From the NCBI RefSeq assembly GCF_000331025.1, contig NC_020055.1, positions 408,370-472,369 on the forward strand: a stretch of DNA of 64,000 bases, in the 5' to 3' direction. Below the pieces are notes generated by a model. That model was given only the letters and a program-made list of their open reading frames with translations. It was not told the origin of the DNA and did no database searches. Positions 1 through 9,039 of this stretch are shown piece after piece (within the stretch, counting starts at the first letter, position 1; each line of letters starts with the position of its first letter). The translations under genes were made by a program, and so were the position numbers. The DNA is from Maridesulfovibrio hydrothermalis AM13 = DSM 14728. Its GTDB lineage: Bacteria > Desulfobacterota > Desulfovibrionia > Desulfovibrionales > Desulfovibrionaceae.

Positions 1-1137
1 GAACTGAGTGGACTGACGCCAGGTGTAGTAAGCAGGGTCACGGAAATCATCGATCAGGTGGGGAGTGAATTCAATCCCGGTCTTTTCGAAGAAACGTTCC
101 CAACCAATACGCTCAGCCCAGTCGCCCAGACGTTCGTACTTGTTAGCATCAGCTTTGTAAACTTCCACGATGTTGCGGATAGTTTTAGTAAGCGTAGGCC
201 AACGAGGAGGTTCGTTAGGAATAAACGCAACAACAACCTTAGAGAACTTAGGCATGCTGATACGGTTAGATACTTTACCACCAACCATCAGTGCGATACC
301 GTCGCCTTCCTTATCGGAAAGAGGCAGTGAGGGGCACATTGTGTAGCAGTTACCACAGAACATGCAACGCTCTTCTTTAATAGCAACAGTCTTGAACTGT
401 TTACCGTCGATTTCGACCTTGGAAGGACGAACAGCACCGGTAGGACAAGATGCTACTGCAAGAGGAATCTCACAAAGGTTGTCGAGGTATTCGTGGTCAA
501 TAAGTGGAGGCTTGCGGTGGATACCGACAACTGCGATATCGGAGCAGTGACAAGCACCACACATGTTCAGACAACAAGCAACTGCGATACGAACTGGAGC
601 TGGCATGTTATGGCCGGTGAACTCTTCAAAGAGGTCATCCATGATAACTTTAACAGTACCGGAAGCATCGGTAGCAGGTGTGTGACAGTGAACCCAACCC
701 TGTGTGTGAACGATGTTGGATATACCAGCACCAGTACCACCTACTGGGAATTTGTATGAACCACCGTCGAACTTACGGGACATCAAGTCTTCTTTAAGCG
801 CAACCATTTTGTCCTTGGAATCAACCATGAACTCAACGTTGTTACGAGTAGTGAAGCGCAGGAAGCCTTCGCAATGTTTATCAGCGATATCACACATTTC
901 ACGAATCAGAGTAATACTCATGAGGCGAGCGGTACCACAGCGGACTGTGTATACTTCATCTCCGGATTCGGCAACGTGAACCAGTACGCCTGGCTCAAGA
1001 ATTTCGTGGTAAAGCCACTTGCCGAAGTTATTTTTGATAACCGGAGGCATGAACTCGTTAAAATCACGAGGTCCAATGTCCGAAATCCGGTTTTCCATCG
1101 GTTTGTCTGGATTGTAGCCAGAAGAAACGAACGCCAT
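1..1137 (-). CDS. dsrB: dissimilatory sulfite reductase beta subunit (3' end cut by window)
   Basis: Beta subunit of the cytoplasmic dissimilatory (bi)sulfite reductase, which with DsrA and DsrC reduces sulfite in sulfate respiration. The minus-strand frame is open from an ATG at 1137 (preceded by GGAGGA) to the window edge, giving 379 codons; family members are about 381 residues, so only the last few codons and the stop are missing. I translated it directly: the siroheme/4Fe-4S cysteine cluster reads [12 protein letters not shown], and an inserted ferredoxin domain follows with [12 protein letters not shown]. The reading ends in the conserved [10 protein letters not shown] region. It lies 15 bases downstream of dsrA and must be co-transcribed with it. 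In this family dsrD often follows, but that lies outside the window. Confidence 0.97.
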   Translation of the reverse strand, partial: MAFVSSGYNPDKPMENRISDIGPRDFNEFMPPVIKNNFGKWLYHEILEPGVLVHVAESGDEVYTVRCGTARLMSITLIREMCDIADKHCEGFLRFTTRNNVEFMVDSKDKMVALKEDLMSRKFDGGSYKFPVGGTGAGISNIVHTQGWVHCHTPATDASGTVKVIMDDLFEEFTGHNMPAPVRIAVACCLNMCGACHCSDIAVVGIHRKPPLIDHEYLDNLCEIPLAVASCPTGAVRPSKVEIDGKQFKTVAIKEERCMFCGNCYTMCPSLPLSDKEGDGIALMVGGKVSNRISMPKFSKVVVAFIPNEPPRWPTLTKTIRNIVEVYKADANKYERLGDWAERIGWERFFEKTGIEFTPHLIDDFRDPAYYTWRQSTQF

Positions 1138-1152
1138 GTCTGTCCTCCCGTG

Positions 1153-2466
1153 TTATCTCTGGTGTCTTTTTCTGTATTCGTTAACGTCACGTTCCCAAGG
1201 ACCATCAACCTCATCTGCTTTCCAGAAGATGTAAGGGTTGTGTCTAGGTTCTTGAACGTGTCTCGGATCAGCCTTGGTGTTGGTAACTTCGAGAAGCTTC
1301 TGGAAGCCCATGCGACGCATAGTTTCACCCAGACGCTCACGGTTTTTACCTTCTTCCATCCACCAGTCCCAAATGTTTTCAACAACTTCTTTAATTTCAT
1401 CGTAAGGCTCTTCAACCTTGATGAAAGGAATAAGAAGGGAGCTGAGCTGAGGACCGTCAAGGATCGGAGCTTTTGCACCACAAAGGATGGAAGCACCACG
1501 ATCGTTACCGATCATCAGAGCGCGAGGCATGGTGTTGATGCAATGCATGCAATGCATACATTCTTTGTCATTGATTTCAAGTTTGCCGTCAGCGTACTTG
1601 ATGCATTTGCCCGGGCAAAGCTCAACAACTTCTTTCTGGATATCAAACTTACCCCAGTCGCGACCGGAGTGAGCACCAGCGTTAGGAGCAAATTCGCCGC
1701 CTACGTAAGCTGCAACAGCTTCCTGATCGATGCGAATTTCATCACGCCAGATACCTACAACGGAGAAGTCAGAACGAGCAAGAGCACAAACACAGCTGTT
1801 TGGACAAGCGTCGAACTTAAACTTGAACTTGTAGGGGAAAGCAGGACGGTGAAGTTCGTCCTGAAATTCCATGGTCATATCATAGCAGAGTCCCTGAGCA
1901 TCGTAACATGCGTACTCACAACGGGACATACCGAGACATGCTGCAGGAGTACGAAGGTTGGAGCCTGAGCCACCAAGGTCAACGTTTGCATCATGAGTCA
2001 GTTCGTAGAAAATTTCTTCGAGCTGAGGTGTGGTAGTTCCGAGGAAGACGATGTCACCGGTGGAACCGTGCATGTTAGTAAGACCGGAGCCACGCATGTC
2101 CCAGATGTCAACAATTTGACGCAGAAAATCTGTGGTGTAGTACTTAGCGGTGGGCTGAGCAACACGAACAGTGTGAAAGTGTGCTACGCCGGGGAACATT
2201 TCGGGCTGGTCACAGTAACGACCGATAACGCCGCCGCCGTAACCGAAAACGCCAACAATTCCGCCGTGTTTCCAGTGAGTTTCACCGTCGTTGTAGGACA
2301 GCTCGAGAACACCGAGAAGGTCTTCACAGACTTCGACGGGAATCTGATAATTCACGCCCTTCTCGTTTTTAGCTCTAACTTCGGCTTCTTGTTTAACGTC
2401 GGACACGAAGCTAGGCCAAGGCCCACTTTCAAGTTCGTCCAACAAGGGAGTTTTGTGTTTCGCCAT
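1153..2466 (-). CDS. dsrA: dissimilatory sulfite reductase alpha subunit
   Basis: Alpha subunit of DsrAB (437 aa, normal length). The coupled siroheme-4Fe4S site is visible as CLGMSRC (C177-x5-C183) and CPNSC (C221-x3-C225). The ferredoxin domain inserted after it carries C284, C288 and C303-C306-C309 (CMHCMHC). In DsrA/DsrB heterotetramers the catalytic siroheme is bound largely through DsrB, and DsrA carries the structural partner. The ATG at 2466 is supported by GGAGGT eight bases upstream. It is the first gene of the dsrAB operon, with a structured leader of roughly 180 bases and a candidate TTGACA promoter upstream. Confidence 0.98.
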   Translation of the reverse strand: MAKHKTPLLDELESGPWPSFVSDVKQEAEVRAKNEKGVNYQIPVEVCEDLLGVLELSYNDGETHWKHGGIVGVFGYGGGVIGRYCDQPEMFPGVAHFHTVRVAQPTAKYYTTDFLRQIVDIWDMRGSGLTNMHGSTGDIVFLGTTTPQLEEIFYELTHDANVDLGGSGSNLRTPAACLGMSRCEYACYDAQGLCYDMTMEFQDELHRPAFPYKFKFKFDACPNSCVCALARSDFSVVGIWRDEIRIDQEAVAAYVGGEFAPNAGAHSGRDWGKFDIQKEVVELCPGKCIKYADGKLEINDKECMHCMHCINTMPRALMIGNDRGASILCGAKAPILDGPQLSSLLIPFIKVEEPYDEIKEVVENIWDWWMEEGKNRERLGETMRRMGFQKLLEVTNTKADPRHVQEPRHNPYIFWKADEVDGPWERDVNEYRKRHQR

Positions 2467-2521
2467 TCCCTTAAACCTCCATAAAGTTTAATAGATATAC
2501 CTACCAATACAAATTAGCCAT

Positions 2522-2554
2522 CCGGGCCAGGTCGAAATTAATCGACATCCCCGG
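2522..2554 (-). promoter_or_regulatory. hairpin in the dsrA 5' leader
   Basis: Nested inverted repeats lie in the transcribed leader of dsrA: outer arms CCGGG/CCCGG and inner arms GTCGA/TCGAC around an AATTAA-type loop. No T-run follows, so it is not an obvious terminator; it may stabilise the abundant dsr mRNA or simply be fold-prone sequence. The rest of 2467-2839 holds the putative dsrA promoter and the start region of the divergent gene; I see no further gene there. Confidence 0.4.
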
Positions 2555-2648
2555 CTGCTTTCCTCTCTTAGTGCGAGACCCCCAGATCGTAATGATGAAG
2601 GGGAGGGCAAGATACCCTTAAGTGAAAAAAAACACAACCTATGAAATG

Positions 2649-2677
2649 AGATAAAAAACTAATACTGCTATTGTCAA
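2649..2677 (-). promoter_or_regulatory. candidate sigma70-type promoter for dsrAB
   Basis: On the minus strand a perfect TTGACA lies at 2677-2672, followed after 17 bases by TTATCT at 2654-2649 (a weak -10). This would start transcription about 175 bases upstream of the dsrA ATG. The -35 is exact but the -10 is poor, so this is a moderate prediction. Confidence 0.45.
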
Positions 2678-2839
2678 CCAGTGATAGAAATTATCAGCTT
2701 TGAAAACAGAAGGACTTGCCAAGCACGCCCTAATCAGCGTAATTACTCATCTCGAACACAAGGTGCGTCAGTAGCAAATAATCCCTACAAAAAATTTTGA
2801 TAACCAGCAACATAAACTTGAAAAAGTGATCGTCTTAAT

Positions 2840-3496
2840 ATGAATGAATGCAAACAATGCGGAATATGTTGCCGAAAAGGCGGCCCGGCTCTTCACATTC
2901 AGGACCTTCCTCTTCTTAAAGAAGCGAACGGTCTTGACCTCACCGATATCGTAACTCTTCGTAAAGGCGAACTGGCTTACGACCAGCCCGAAGGAGCTGT
3001 TGTTCCTCTGCGCGAAGAAATTTTAAAGGTCAAAGGTACAGGCGGAGAATGGGTCTGTAAATTTCTTGCTCCATCTTCTCAAGTCTGTCGTATTTATAAG
3101 AATAGACCTCTTGAATGCCAGACTCTTTTTTGCGGAGACCCCGACCCGCTTCTTAAAATTTACGATAAGGACCGACTCAGCAGAAAAGATATTCTGCCTG
3201 AAGGACATCCTGTTCTCGAAATTATCGAAGAGCATGATAAAAAATGTTCTCCTGAAAAAATGGCACAGCTTGCTGCTGATATTCTCAAAGAATGGGATGA
3301 TAGTCAGGAAATGCAGGCCGACCTGCGCGAAATGCTGATTTATGACAAATCCATCCGTGAGCTTGTTGTCGAAAAATCAGGCCTTCCTGCCGAATCTATG
3401 GACTTTTTCTTCGGAAGAGAACTTGGCAGACTGCTGTCCGGGTACGGCATTATCGCCACCCCTAACGGAAAATCATTCTCACTGCGCAAATCTTAA
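2840..3496 (+). CDS. YkgJ-family cysteine cluster protein
   Basis: A 218-residue cytoplasmic protein of the YkgJ/Fe-S-oxidoreductase-like family (Zn or Fe chelating cysteine cluster). The N-terminus has CKQCGICCRKGG (C4, C7, C10, C11), then CKFLAPSSQVCRIYKNRPLECQTLFC further in, the usual CxxCxxCC plus C..C..RP.C pattern of the family. No membrane segment or signal peptide is visible. No strong Shine-Dalgarno precedes the ATG. It is followed after 14 bases by a small unknown gene with which it probably forms an operon, and is divergent from dsrAB. Biochemical role of the family is not established; metal binding is inferred from the cysteines. Confidence 0.85.
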   Translation: MNECKQCGICCRKGGPALHIQDLPLLKEANGLDLTDIVTLRKGELAYDQPEGAVVPLREEILKVKGTGGEWVCKFLAPSSQVCRIYKNRPLECQTLFCGDPDPLLKIYDKDRLSRKDILPEGHPVLEIIEEHDKKCSPEKMAQLAADILKEWDDSQEMQADLREMLIYDKSIRELVVEKSGLPAESMDFFFGRELGRLLSGYGIIATPNGKSFSLRKS

Positions 3497-3510
3497 GGGA
3501 GCTATGTATT

Positions 3511-3780
3511 ATGAAAGATTCACGCGGACTTTATTACTATCCGTCTTTGCAGACCCGCGAGACTAAAATGTACGTGCGGGACAATCAAGGCTCGGTTGAA
3601 TTCCGACTCTGGTCCAATGAAAACCCCGTTATCTGGGAAAAGCATGAATGGCTGCCCTATGACGTGATCATTGAAGCCGCCGAAGAATACAAACAACGCG
3701 GCTCTGACCGTAACCCGCTGGCTCTTTATGACTTAAATGTCGCAAAACAACTCATTAAAGATGACAAAATAACTCATTAA
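3511..3780 (+). CDS. conserved small protein of unknown function
   Basis: An 89-residue soluble protein, with GGGAG upstream of its ATG and only 14 bases after the YkgJ-type gene, so co-translated or at least co-transcribed. The middle is rich in aromatic residues (LWSNENPVIWEKHEWLPYD) and the C-terminal half looks helical (IIEAAEEYKQRG). I recognise no domain. It ends just before a bidirectional terminator. Its codon use matches the neighbours, so it is very likely a real gene, but its function cannot be told from the sequence. Confidence 0.75.
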   Translation: MKDSRGLYYYPSLQTRETKMYVRDNQGSVEFRLWSNENPVIWEKHEWLPYDVIIEAAEEYKQRGSDRNPLALYDLNVAKQLIKDDKITH

Positions 3781-3837
3781 AAAATCTGTTTTTTTCAAGC
3801 AGAAGAGTTACCTGTCTGAACATACTTGTTTCCAAGA

Positions 3838-3867
3838 AATCCCCGGATCTTCATAATCCGGGGATTT
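3838..3867. terminator. bidirectional terminator
   Basis: Perfect 11-bp arms AATCCCCGGAT / ATCCGGGGATT with a 7-base loop, followed by TTTT on the plus strand; A-rich on the other side. It separates the plus-strand 3511-3780 gene from the convergent DUF523 gene. Confidence 0.85.
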
Positions 3868-3874
3868 TGCGTGT

Positions 3875-4279
3875 TTATTCATTTTCAACTTCAATTCCGG
3901 CTTTTTTCAACATGGCGGCAAATACCCCGTCTCCGTCAACCAGATTTCCACTGAAAGTTCCATCATATATCTTGCTGATCCCGCATGAAGGTGAGCGGGA
4001 TTTCAAAATTGCTTTTTCAGCTCCCAGCATTTCTACCAGCTTAAACGCTTCTTCTGCTCCGCGCAAAAAGTTATCGCTTACGTCCATGCCATCTGCGTTC
4101 AACACTCTGCCATCAACTATTTCGCATGAAGGACGCGGCGTAGGCAAACCGCCAAATTGTTCAGGGCAGACCGGAACAGCCCTACCCTCCCGCACCAGAT
4201 TAATGACTCTTTCGTCCGCACTGTCTTTACCGTCATAGCGACAGCGAAGTCCTGCCAGACAACCACTTACAATATACAA
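3875..4279 (-). CDS. DUF523 family protein
   Basis: A protein of the DUF523 family, whose members are often found alone or fused to DUF1722. Visible family motifs are SGCLAGLRCRYDG near the N-terminus, PVCPEQFGGLPTPR, and the C-terminal LKSRSPSCG...YDGTF. The cysteines suggest metal or Fe-S binding; no reaction is established. The frame is open from 4321, but the best Shine-Dalgarno (GGAGGT) sits six bases before an in-frame TTG at 4279, which gives a 134-residue protein beginning MYIVSGCLAG, the length and start typical for the family. The in-frame ATG at 4294 overlaps the Shine-Dalgarno and is less likely. It is divergent from sdaA. Confidence 0.8.
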   Translation of the reverse strand: MYIVSGCLAGLRCRYDGKDSADERVINLVREGRAVPVCPEQFGGLPTPRPSCEIVDGRVLNADGMDVSDNFLRGAEEAFKLVEMLGAEKAILKSRSPSCGISKIYDGTFSGNLVDGDGVFAAMLKKAGIEVENE

Positions 4280-4375
4280 AGTCGTAACCTCCATAAGATG
4301 AAAGCGCATTGTTACGCTCACAGCAATATGCTAATGATAATTTTCATAAACTCATTTCATGGTCAAGGAGCACTA

Positions 4376-5728
4376 ATGATTGCCATTACCACATCTGTTT
4401 TCGAACTTTTCAAGATCGGTCCCGGACCATCAAGCTCACATACTATCGGCCCTATGAAGGCCGGTTTTAACTTTAACAAATCTACAGCAAACCTGAAGCT
4501 TGAAACCGCGCCGGACTCTATTGAAGTCAGACTTTACGGCAGTTTAAGTGCGACAGGTGAAGGGCATGGAACTGACCGGGCCGTTGTTGCAGGTCTTTTA
4601 GGTTATCGGCCTGACACTGTAGAGTGCGAATTTCTGGACAGCCTTGCTGACCGGTCCTCACATCAATTCGAGAGCGGTGACATATCCCTGCCGCTTAGCG
4701 TTAATAATGTTGTTTTTGCTGAAGTGGAAAATAACTTTCCCTACAGCAACACAATGCTTATACGTCTTAAAAAAAATGATCAGATCCTTTTCGAACAGGA
4801 ATACTATTCCATTGGCGGAGGTTTCATAAAATGGAAGGGACAAATCCCGAAAGTTCCTAATGTCCCTGCGCATCCTTATTCAAATACACAAGAACTTAAA
4901 AACATTCTTACTACTACAAAAAAGTTTTTACATCGCCTTGTTCTCGAAAATGAAACAGCCATCACAGGCGCATCTGAAGACGAAATTAATATAAAACTTG
5001 ATGCCATACTCGATACGATGAAAAAAGCGGTTAAAAACGGAATCAAAACAGATGGCTTACTGCCCGGTCCAATCGGGCTGCACCGTAAAGCGCGAAGCAT
5101 CTATCTCAAAACTGATGAAAATTTCAATGCTGCTGATAAATTTCTGATCCGTCTTAATGCTTATGCTTTTGCCGCGTCAGAAGAAAATGCAGCGGGACAT
5201 ATTGTTGTCACGGCCCCGACTTCCGGCTCAGCAGGGGTTATACCGGCTGTAATTTACACTCTTGAAGAAGATCTTGGTATCAGCCGTAAAATGGTGCGAC
5301 AGGGAATGCTCGCCGCAGCGGCAATTGGATTCATTGCTAAACACAATGCGAGCATTGCCGGAGCTGAGGTAGGCTGTCAGGGGGAAGTGGGAGTTGCATC
5401 TGCAATGGCGGCTGCACTGATCACCTACGCTAATGGATTCAGGTTCTGGCAAACAGAAAACGCCGCAGAGTCTGCTCTGGAACATCACCTCGGGATGACT
5501 TGTGACCCTGTCGGCGGATATGTTCAGATCCCCTGCATTGAACGCAATGCTATGGGAGCTGTAAGAGCCTATAACTCCTACATTATTGCGACAGTCGAGA
5601 ATCGCAAGTTTCACAAAGTCACCTTTGATGAAGTTGTCGAAGCAATGGCGCAGACAGGCAAAGATATGAGCAACAAATACAAGGAAACCTCTAAAGCCGG
5701 GTTAGCTGTATCTGTCCCTGACTGCTAA
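4376..5728 (+). CDS. sdaA: L-serine ammonia-lyase (single chain, iron-sulfur)
   Basis: Deaminates L-serine to pyruvate and ammonia using a catalytic 4Fe-4S cluster; cytoplasmic. The 450-residue length fits the single-chain SdaA type. Visible are the N-terminal substrate motif GPGPSSSHTIGPMKAG, the APTSGSAGVIPAV segment, and the cluster cysteines in GCQGEVGVASAMAAA and MTCDPVGGYVQIPCIERN. A longer in-frame extension to 4157 exists, but the ATG at 4376 has AAGGAG five bases upstream and begins directly at the conserved domain. It is monocistronic, with a strong terminator right after it, and feeds pyruvate to the pyruvate/oxaloacetate genes downstream. Confidence 0.95.
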   Translation: MIAITTSVFELFKIGPGPSSSHTIGPMKAGFNFNKSTANLKLETAPDSIEVRLYGSLSATGEGHGTDRAVVAGLLGYRPDTVECEFLDSLADRSSHQFESGDISLPLSVNNVVFAEVENNFPYSNTMLIRLKKNDQILFEQEYYSIGGGFIKWKGQIPKVPNVPAHPYSNTQELKNILTTTKKFLHRLVLENETAITGASEDEINIKLDAILDTMKKAVKNGIKTDGLLPGPIGLHRKARSIYLKTDENFNAADKFLIRLNAYAFAASEENAAGHIVVTAPTSGSAGVIPAVIYTLEEDLGISRKMVRQGMLAAAAIGFIAKHNASIAGAEVGCQGEVGVASAMAAALITYANGFRFWQTENAAESALEHHLGMTCDPVGGYVQIPCIERNAMGAVRAYNSYIIATVENRKFHKVTFDEVVEAMAQTGKDMSNKYKETSKAGLAVSVPDC

Positions 5729-5747
5729 CTGACACCCTTAAAAGCGA

Positions 5748-5783
5748 AAAAGTCCCGCTGAAAATATTTTCAGCGGGACTTTT
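5748..5783. terminator. bidirectional terminator between sdaA and pckA
   Basis: A perfect 18-bp inverted repeat (arms AAAAGTCCCGCTGAAAAT and its complement) with A-run and T-run at the two ends, placed between the convergent sdaA and PEP carboxykinase genes. Confidence 0.92.
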
Positions 5784-5801
5784 CTCAATCTATATCTAAA
5801 A

Positions 5802-7553
5802 CTAATCTTTAATACGCAACATTTTGGTGAGCTTTGCAAGAAGCTGCGGCTTGCAGTTGAGGTCGTCAGTCTGCTCCAGAAAATGTCTGCGCTGTGCAAA
5901 TCTGTCCTTGAGAGTCTGAATGTATTCAGCCTGATTTTCGGTATTCTTCGGATTGTAGGTATCATAGAAACCGGGCAGAATTTTCTCAATGCAGTTACGC
6001 TTAGGCAACTGTGCACCGGGCAGCAGATCCCAGTCTTCCCATTCCAGCTTATCGGTTAAAATCATGGTCTGGAGTGTAAGGGAAGTCTGCAAAGGAATTG
6101 CATGGAGATCTGTATCGGAAGATTTCCAGTAGCCTACAGAGTTAAAGCTGTACCCTGATGCGCCGTTGTCAAAGACACCTGCGAATGCTTCAACGTCTTT
6201 CCACAATTCGTAAACACGGAAAGGATTGGCGTAAGGAATGAAGACCAGCTTCTTAAGCTCCTCTTCGGATACATTCTCAGCAAGATTGCGCTTAGTCATA
6301 AGTGCTGCGCCCATAGCAACCGCCAGATACGTATCCGAGAAGCGGATAATCGGTGGCAGGCAGGTATCTTTCATCAACCAGCACAATGAATCAGGGAATG
6401 AGCAGCGATTGACATATTTGCCAAGCACATCACGGTCAATAAGTGCGCGACCGTTAGGGTTGCGGATATCCTGCCCCAGAGGCATGACTTTACCGTCAAT
6501 TTCCATCATGGCGTGATTCATTACCGACACCATGTATTTCCAGTCGGGATTGCCCAGTGGTCTGGAATCGGTTTTATCGAAAAGAGTAGGTTCCCATGCA
6601 CGGCAGACACGCTTTGCAGTATCAATCTGAAAAGCATCATCATGCAGAACATGCTTACTAAAACCTTCAGGCAGAGTTCCGCCATTATCGTGAGAATTTG
6701 TATGTGAAGACTTGCCTGTACCGGACAGACCGAAGAAAGCGATAGACTTTTTGCCTATCTTCTTCATCTCTTCGTCCGGACAATCTGAAAAATCAATTTC
6801 TTTAATACCGCCATGACAAGCGGCCATACCGACACGTATACCGGAAGTCCATGCCAGAGTCAGTGTGCCCTTCTTGCGTTCGCCGAAGTAGCGCATACCA
6901 AAATTGTAAATAACATTACAATCTTCATCGACAAGAGCAAGCTGAGGAAATCCCTGATTGTGATAGAAAGGGTCTTCGTTACGCCAAAGGTTATCACCGA
7001 TAATGATGATATCCTGAATGGGCAGCTTAGTGCTTTTGGCGTATTCTTCTGCAAGCTCCTCAAAGGGAGTAAAATTTACCAGCCAGTTAAAAATATTTGC
7101 TGCATCATCTTCAGAACCAAGAATTGTAGCTTTGATCATAAGATCCTGATCAAGTCCTACAACGGCTTCTGCTTTGATCAACGGACGTTCCTGCAAATCG
7201 CAGATAGCTTCTCTCAGATCACCGGCCACCTTGCGCTGATCGGAATCACTGAGTCGATTGTAGAATCTGCGGGCAAGAGCGGTACGCCCGACAATCTTGC
7301 CGTGGCAATGATTGAGGAGCTTAGCACCTTCGGGAAGGCCCAGGCGCTTCGCTGCTTCAGGGTAAATAGGATGGTCTGTTTCCATGACATCCCATTGTTT
7401 CCTTGCTAGCTCATAAGCTTCTGCTGCGTTAACTTTTCTTACTCGTTTATCACTGAGCAAGGTCTCCGCAATAGCTCTCAAAGGCGGAATCTTGGAAAGA
7501 TCGTCTTTGTAAAATTCATAGGTTGACTGACTGGCCACTGGTATATCCTCCAA
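5802..7553 (-). CDS. pckA: phosphoenolpyruvate carboxykinase (ATP type)
   Basis: Interconverts oxaloacetate + ATP and PEP + CO2 + ADP in the cytoplasm. At 583 residues it is longer than the ~540-residue E. coli-type enzyme. The kinase-1a P-loop is GLSGTGKSS, followed by HVLHDDAFQID (metal/nucleotide site) and the WEPTLFDKTDSRPLG and IRNPNGRALIDRD segments that mark the longer clade seen in anaerobes. The start at 7553 is followed directly by MEDIPVASQ with TTGGAGG upstream. It follows the oxaloacetate decarboxylase genes on the same strand but a terminator (7743-7776) separates them. The spacer 7554-7742 holds TATATT-type sequence near 7700 and small fold-back elements; I see no gene in it. 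Confidence 0.92.
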   Translation of the reverse strand: MEDIPVASQSTYEFYKDDLSKIPPLRAIAETLLSDKRVRKVNAAEAYELARKQWDVMETDHPIYPEAAKRLGLPEGAKLLNHCHGKIVGRTALARRFYNRLSDSDQRKVAGDLREAICDLQERPLIKAEAVVGLDQDLMIKATILGSEDDAANIFNWLVNFTPFEELAEEYAKSTKLPIQDIIIIGDNLWRNEDPFYHNQGFPQLALVDEDCNVIYNFGMRYFGERKKGTLTLAWTSGIRVGMAACHGGIKEIDFSDCPDEEMKKIGKKSIAFFGLSGTGKSSHTNSHDNGGTLPEGFSKHVLHDDAFQIDTAKRVCRAWEPTLFDKTDSRPLGNPDWKYMVSVMNHAMMEIDGKVMPLGQDIRNPNGRALIDRDVLGKYVNRCSFPDSLCWLMKDTCLPPIIRFSDTYLAVAMGAALMTKRNLAENVSEEELKKLVFIPYANPFRVYELWKDVEAFAGVFDNGASGYSFNSVGYWKSSDTDLHAIPLQTSLTLQTMILTDKLEWEDWDLLPGAQLPKRNCIEKILPGFYDTYNPKNTENQAEYIQTLKDRFAQRRHFLEQTDDLNCKPQLLAKLTKMLRIKD

Positions 7554-7742
7554 AGAAAAATGTACGTCTTAATGACTGTTTGAATCGCCCTTAACCCCAT
7601 TTACGGAAAAAAGCCACCTTCTATACTCTCCTAAAAATACGGCTGACAACCCCGGAAAGCGAGAAGCCTTATCAGGCCCCGTAAATGTTTCCCATAATAT
7701 ATACAATAAAAGTACTGCTCTGCCTTATACAGGAGCAATGAA

Positions 7743-7776
7743 AAAGGCGCACTCTCTATTTTGAGAATGCGCCTTT
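7743..7776 (-). terminator. terminator downstream of oadB
   Basis: Arms AAAGGCGCACTCTC and GAGAATGCGCCTTT (one mismatch) with a 6-base loop; on the minus strand the stem is followed by TTTTT. It lies about 130 bases past the oadB stop; nothing gene-like is visible in 7777-7903. Confidence 0.8.
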
Positions 7777-7903
7777 AAATTTGATCAACAAGGATCGGCT
7801 TTTTTTTGCTTGGTTGTTTTCATGCTCGCCTTGGCGGGCGCAAGTGTACGTTTGCGTTTTTTCACCAAAGTTCGGGCAGAAAGCAACATCATATCAATTG
7901 TCC

Positions 7904-9031
7904 CTACAATCCGAGTACAGACCAGAGAACACCTGCTGCAACAGCAGAACCGAGAACCCCCGCTACGTTGGGAGCCATGGCGTGCATAAGCAGGAAGTTA
8001 TGCGGATCTTCATCGCGGGCAACCATTTGTACTACTCGCGCGGAGTCAGGAACAGCGGAAACTCCTGCGGCTCCTACCAATGGGTTGATCTTATCCTTAA
8101 GGAACAGATTCATAAACTTGGCAAAAGCGAGTCCGCTTGCAGTAGCTACACAAAAGGAAGCTGCTCCAAGTCCGAAGATAAGCAGACTGTCAGGAGTCAA
8201 GAACGTCTGGGCCTGAGTGGAGGCTCCGACGGAGAAGCCGAGCAAAATAGTAACAGAGTCGATCATGCCTGTACGTGCAGTTTCAGCCAGACGCTCAGTT
8301 ACACCGGATTCTTTAAGCAGGTTACCGAAAAAGAGCATACCGACCAAAGCAAGCGAACCGGGCGCAATGAGTGCTGTGATGATAAAAGCACCTACCGGAA
8401 AAAGAACTTTTTCACGTGTGGTAACTTCTCTGGGAGCAGACATGCGGATAAGACGCTCTTTCTTGCTGGTCATGAGCTTCATGATCGGCGGCTGAATAAC
8501 AGGAACCAGTGCCATATACGAGTAAGCCGCAATGGCGATAGCCCCTAGCAGATGCGGTGCTAGTTTCGATGAAAGGAAGATCGCAGTAGGACCGTCCGCT
8601 CCACCGATAATACCGATTGCACCCGCTTCAGCGGGAGTAAAGCCCAGGAACATTGCACCGATCAGAGTAATAAAGATACCCATCTGCGCGGCAGCTCCGA
8701 GCAATACCAGTTTAGGGTTGGAGAGCATGCACGAAAAATCGGTCATAGCTCCGATTCCGAGGAAAATAAGCGGCGGGAAAATCCCTTTGCTGACCCCGAA
8801 ATATATATAGTAGAGAACACTACCTTCATCATAGACACTGAGGGGCATTCCGGCGATAGACGGAATATTCCCGACAATGGCCCCGAACCCGATAGGTAGG
8901 AGCAGGAGTGGCTCGTAATCCTTGATAATAGCGAGGGCGATGAAAACAATACCAATGACAATCATCATGAAGTTGCCATAAGTCATTTCCGCAAAGCCCG
9001 TTGTGCTTAGAAAATGCAGAAGTATATCCAT
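7904..9031 (-). CDS. oadB: oxaloacetate decarboxylase beta subunit (Na+ pump)
   Basis: Integral membrane beta subunit of the biotin-dependent Na+-translocating decarboxylase family; it decarboxylates carboxybiotin while exporting Na+. The 375 residues are very hydrophobic with about nine to eleven membrane segments. Family signatures are FLGIGAMTDFSCMLSNPKL, GIIGGADGPTAIFLSSKLAP (with the conserved Asp of the Na+ site) and VGAAGVSAVPDSARVVQ. It begins 8 bases after oadG and is last in the oadA-oadG-oadB operon. Glutaconyl- or methylmalonyl-CoA decarboxylases use the same beta subunit, but the alpha subunit here carries an oxaloacetate/pyruvate carboxyltransferase domain. Confidence 0.93.
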   Translation of the reverse strand: MDILLHFLSTTGFAEMTYGNFMMIVIGIVFIALAIIKDYEPLLLLPIGFGAIVGNIPSIAGMPLSVYDEGSVLYYIYFGVSKGIFPPLIFLGIGAMTDFSCMLSNPKLVLLGAAAQMGIFITLIGAMFLGFTPAEAGAIGIIGGADGPTAIFLSSKLAPHLLGAIAIAAYSYMALVPVIQPPIMKLMTSKKERLIRMSAPREVTTREKVLFPVGAFIITALIAPGSLALVGMLFFGNLLKESGVTERLAETARTGMIDSVTILLGFSVGASTQAQTFLTPDSLLIFGLGAASFCVATASGLAFAKFMNLFLKDKINPLVGAAGVSAVPDSARVVQMVARDEDPHNFLLMHAMAPNVAGVLGSAVAAGVLWSVLGL

Positions 9032-9039
9032 AGTTCCGT

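Noticed and set aside
918-1499. Minus-strand 193-residue frame at the dsrB/dsrA junction
   Set aside because: It is out of frame with both dsr genes; dsrB starts at the ATG at 1137 and was read directly.
874-1968. 364-residue plus-strand open frame over dsrA/dsrB
   Set aside because: Antisense shadow: the minus-strand frames carry complete DsrA/DsrB motifs and ribosome sites; this frame has none.
7781-8548. 255-residue plus-strand frame
   Set aside because: Antisense of oadB; Ser/Arg-rich with no domain.
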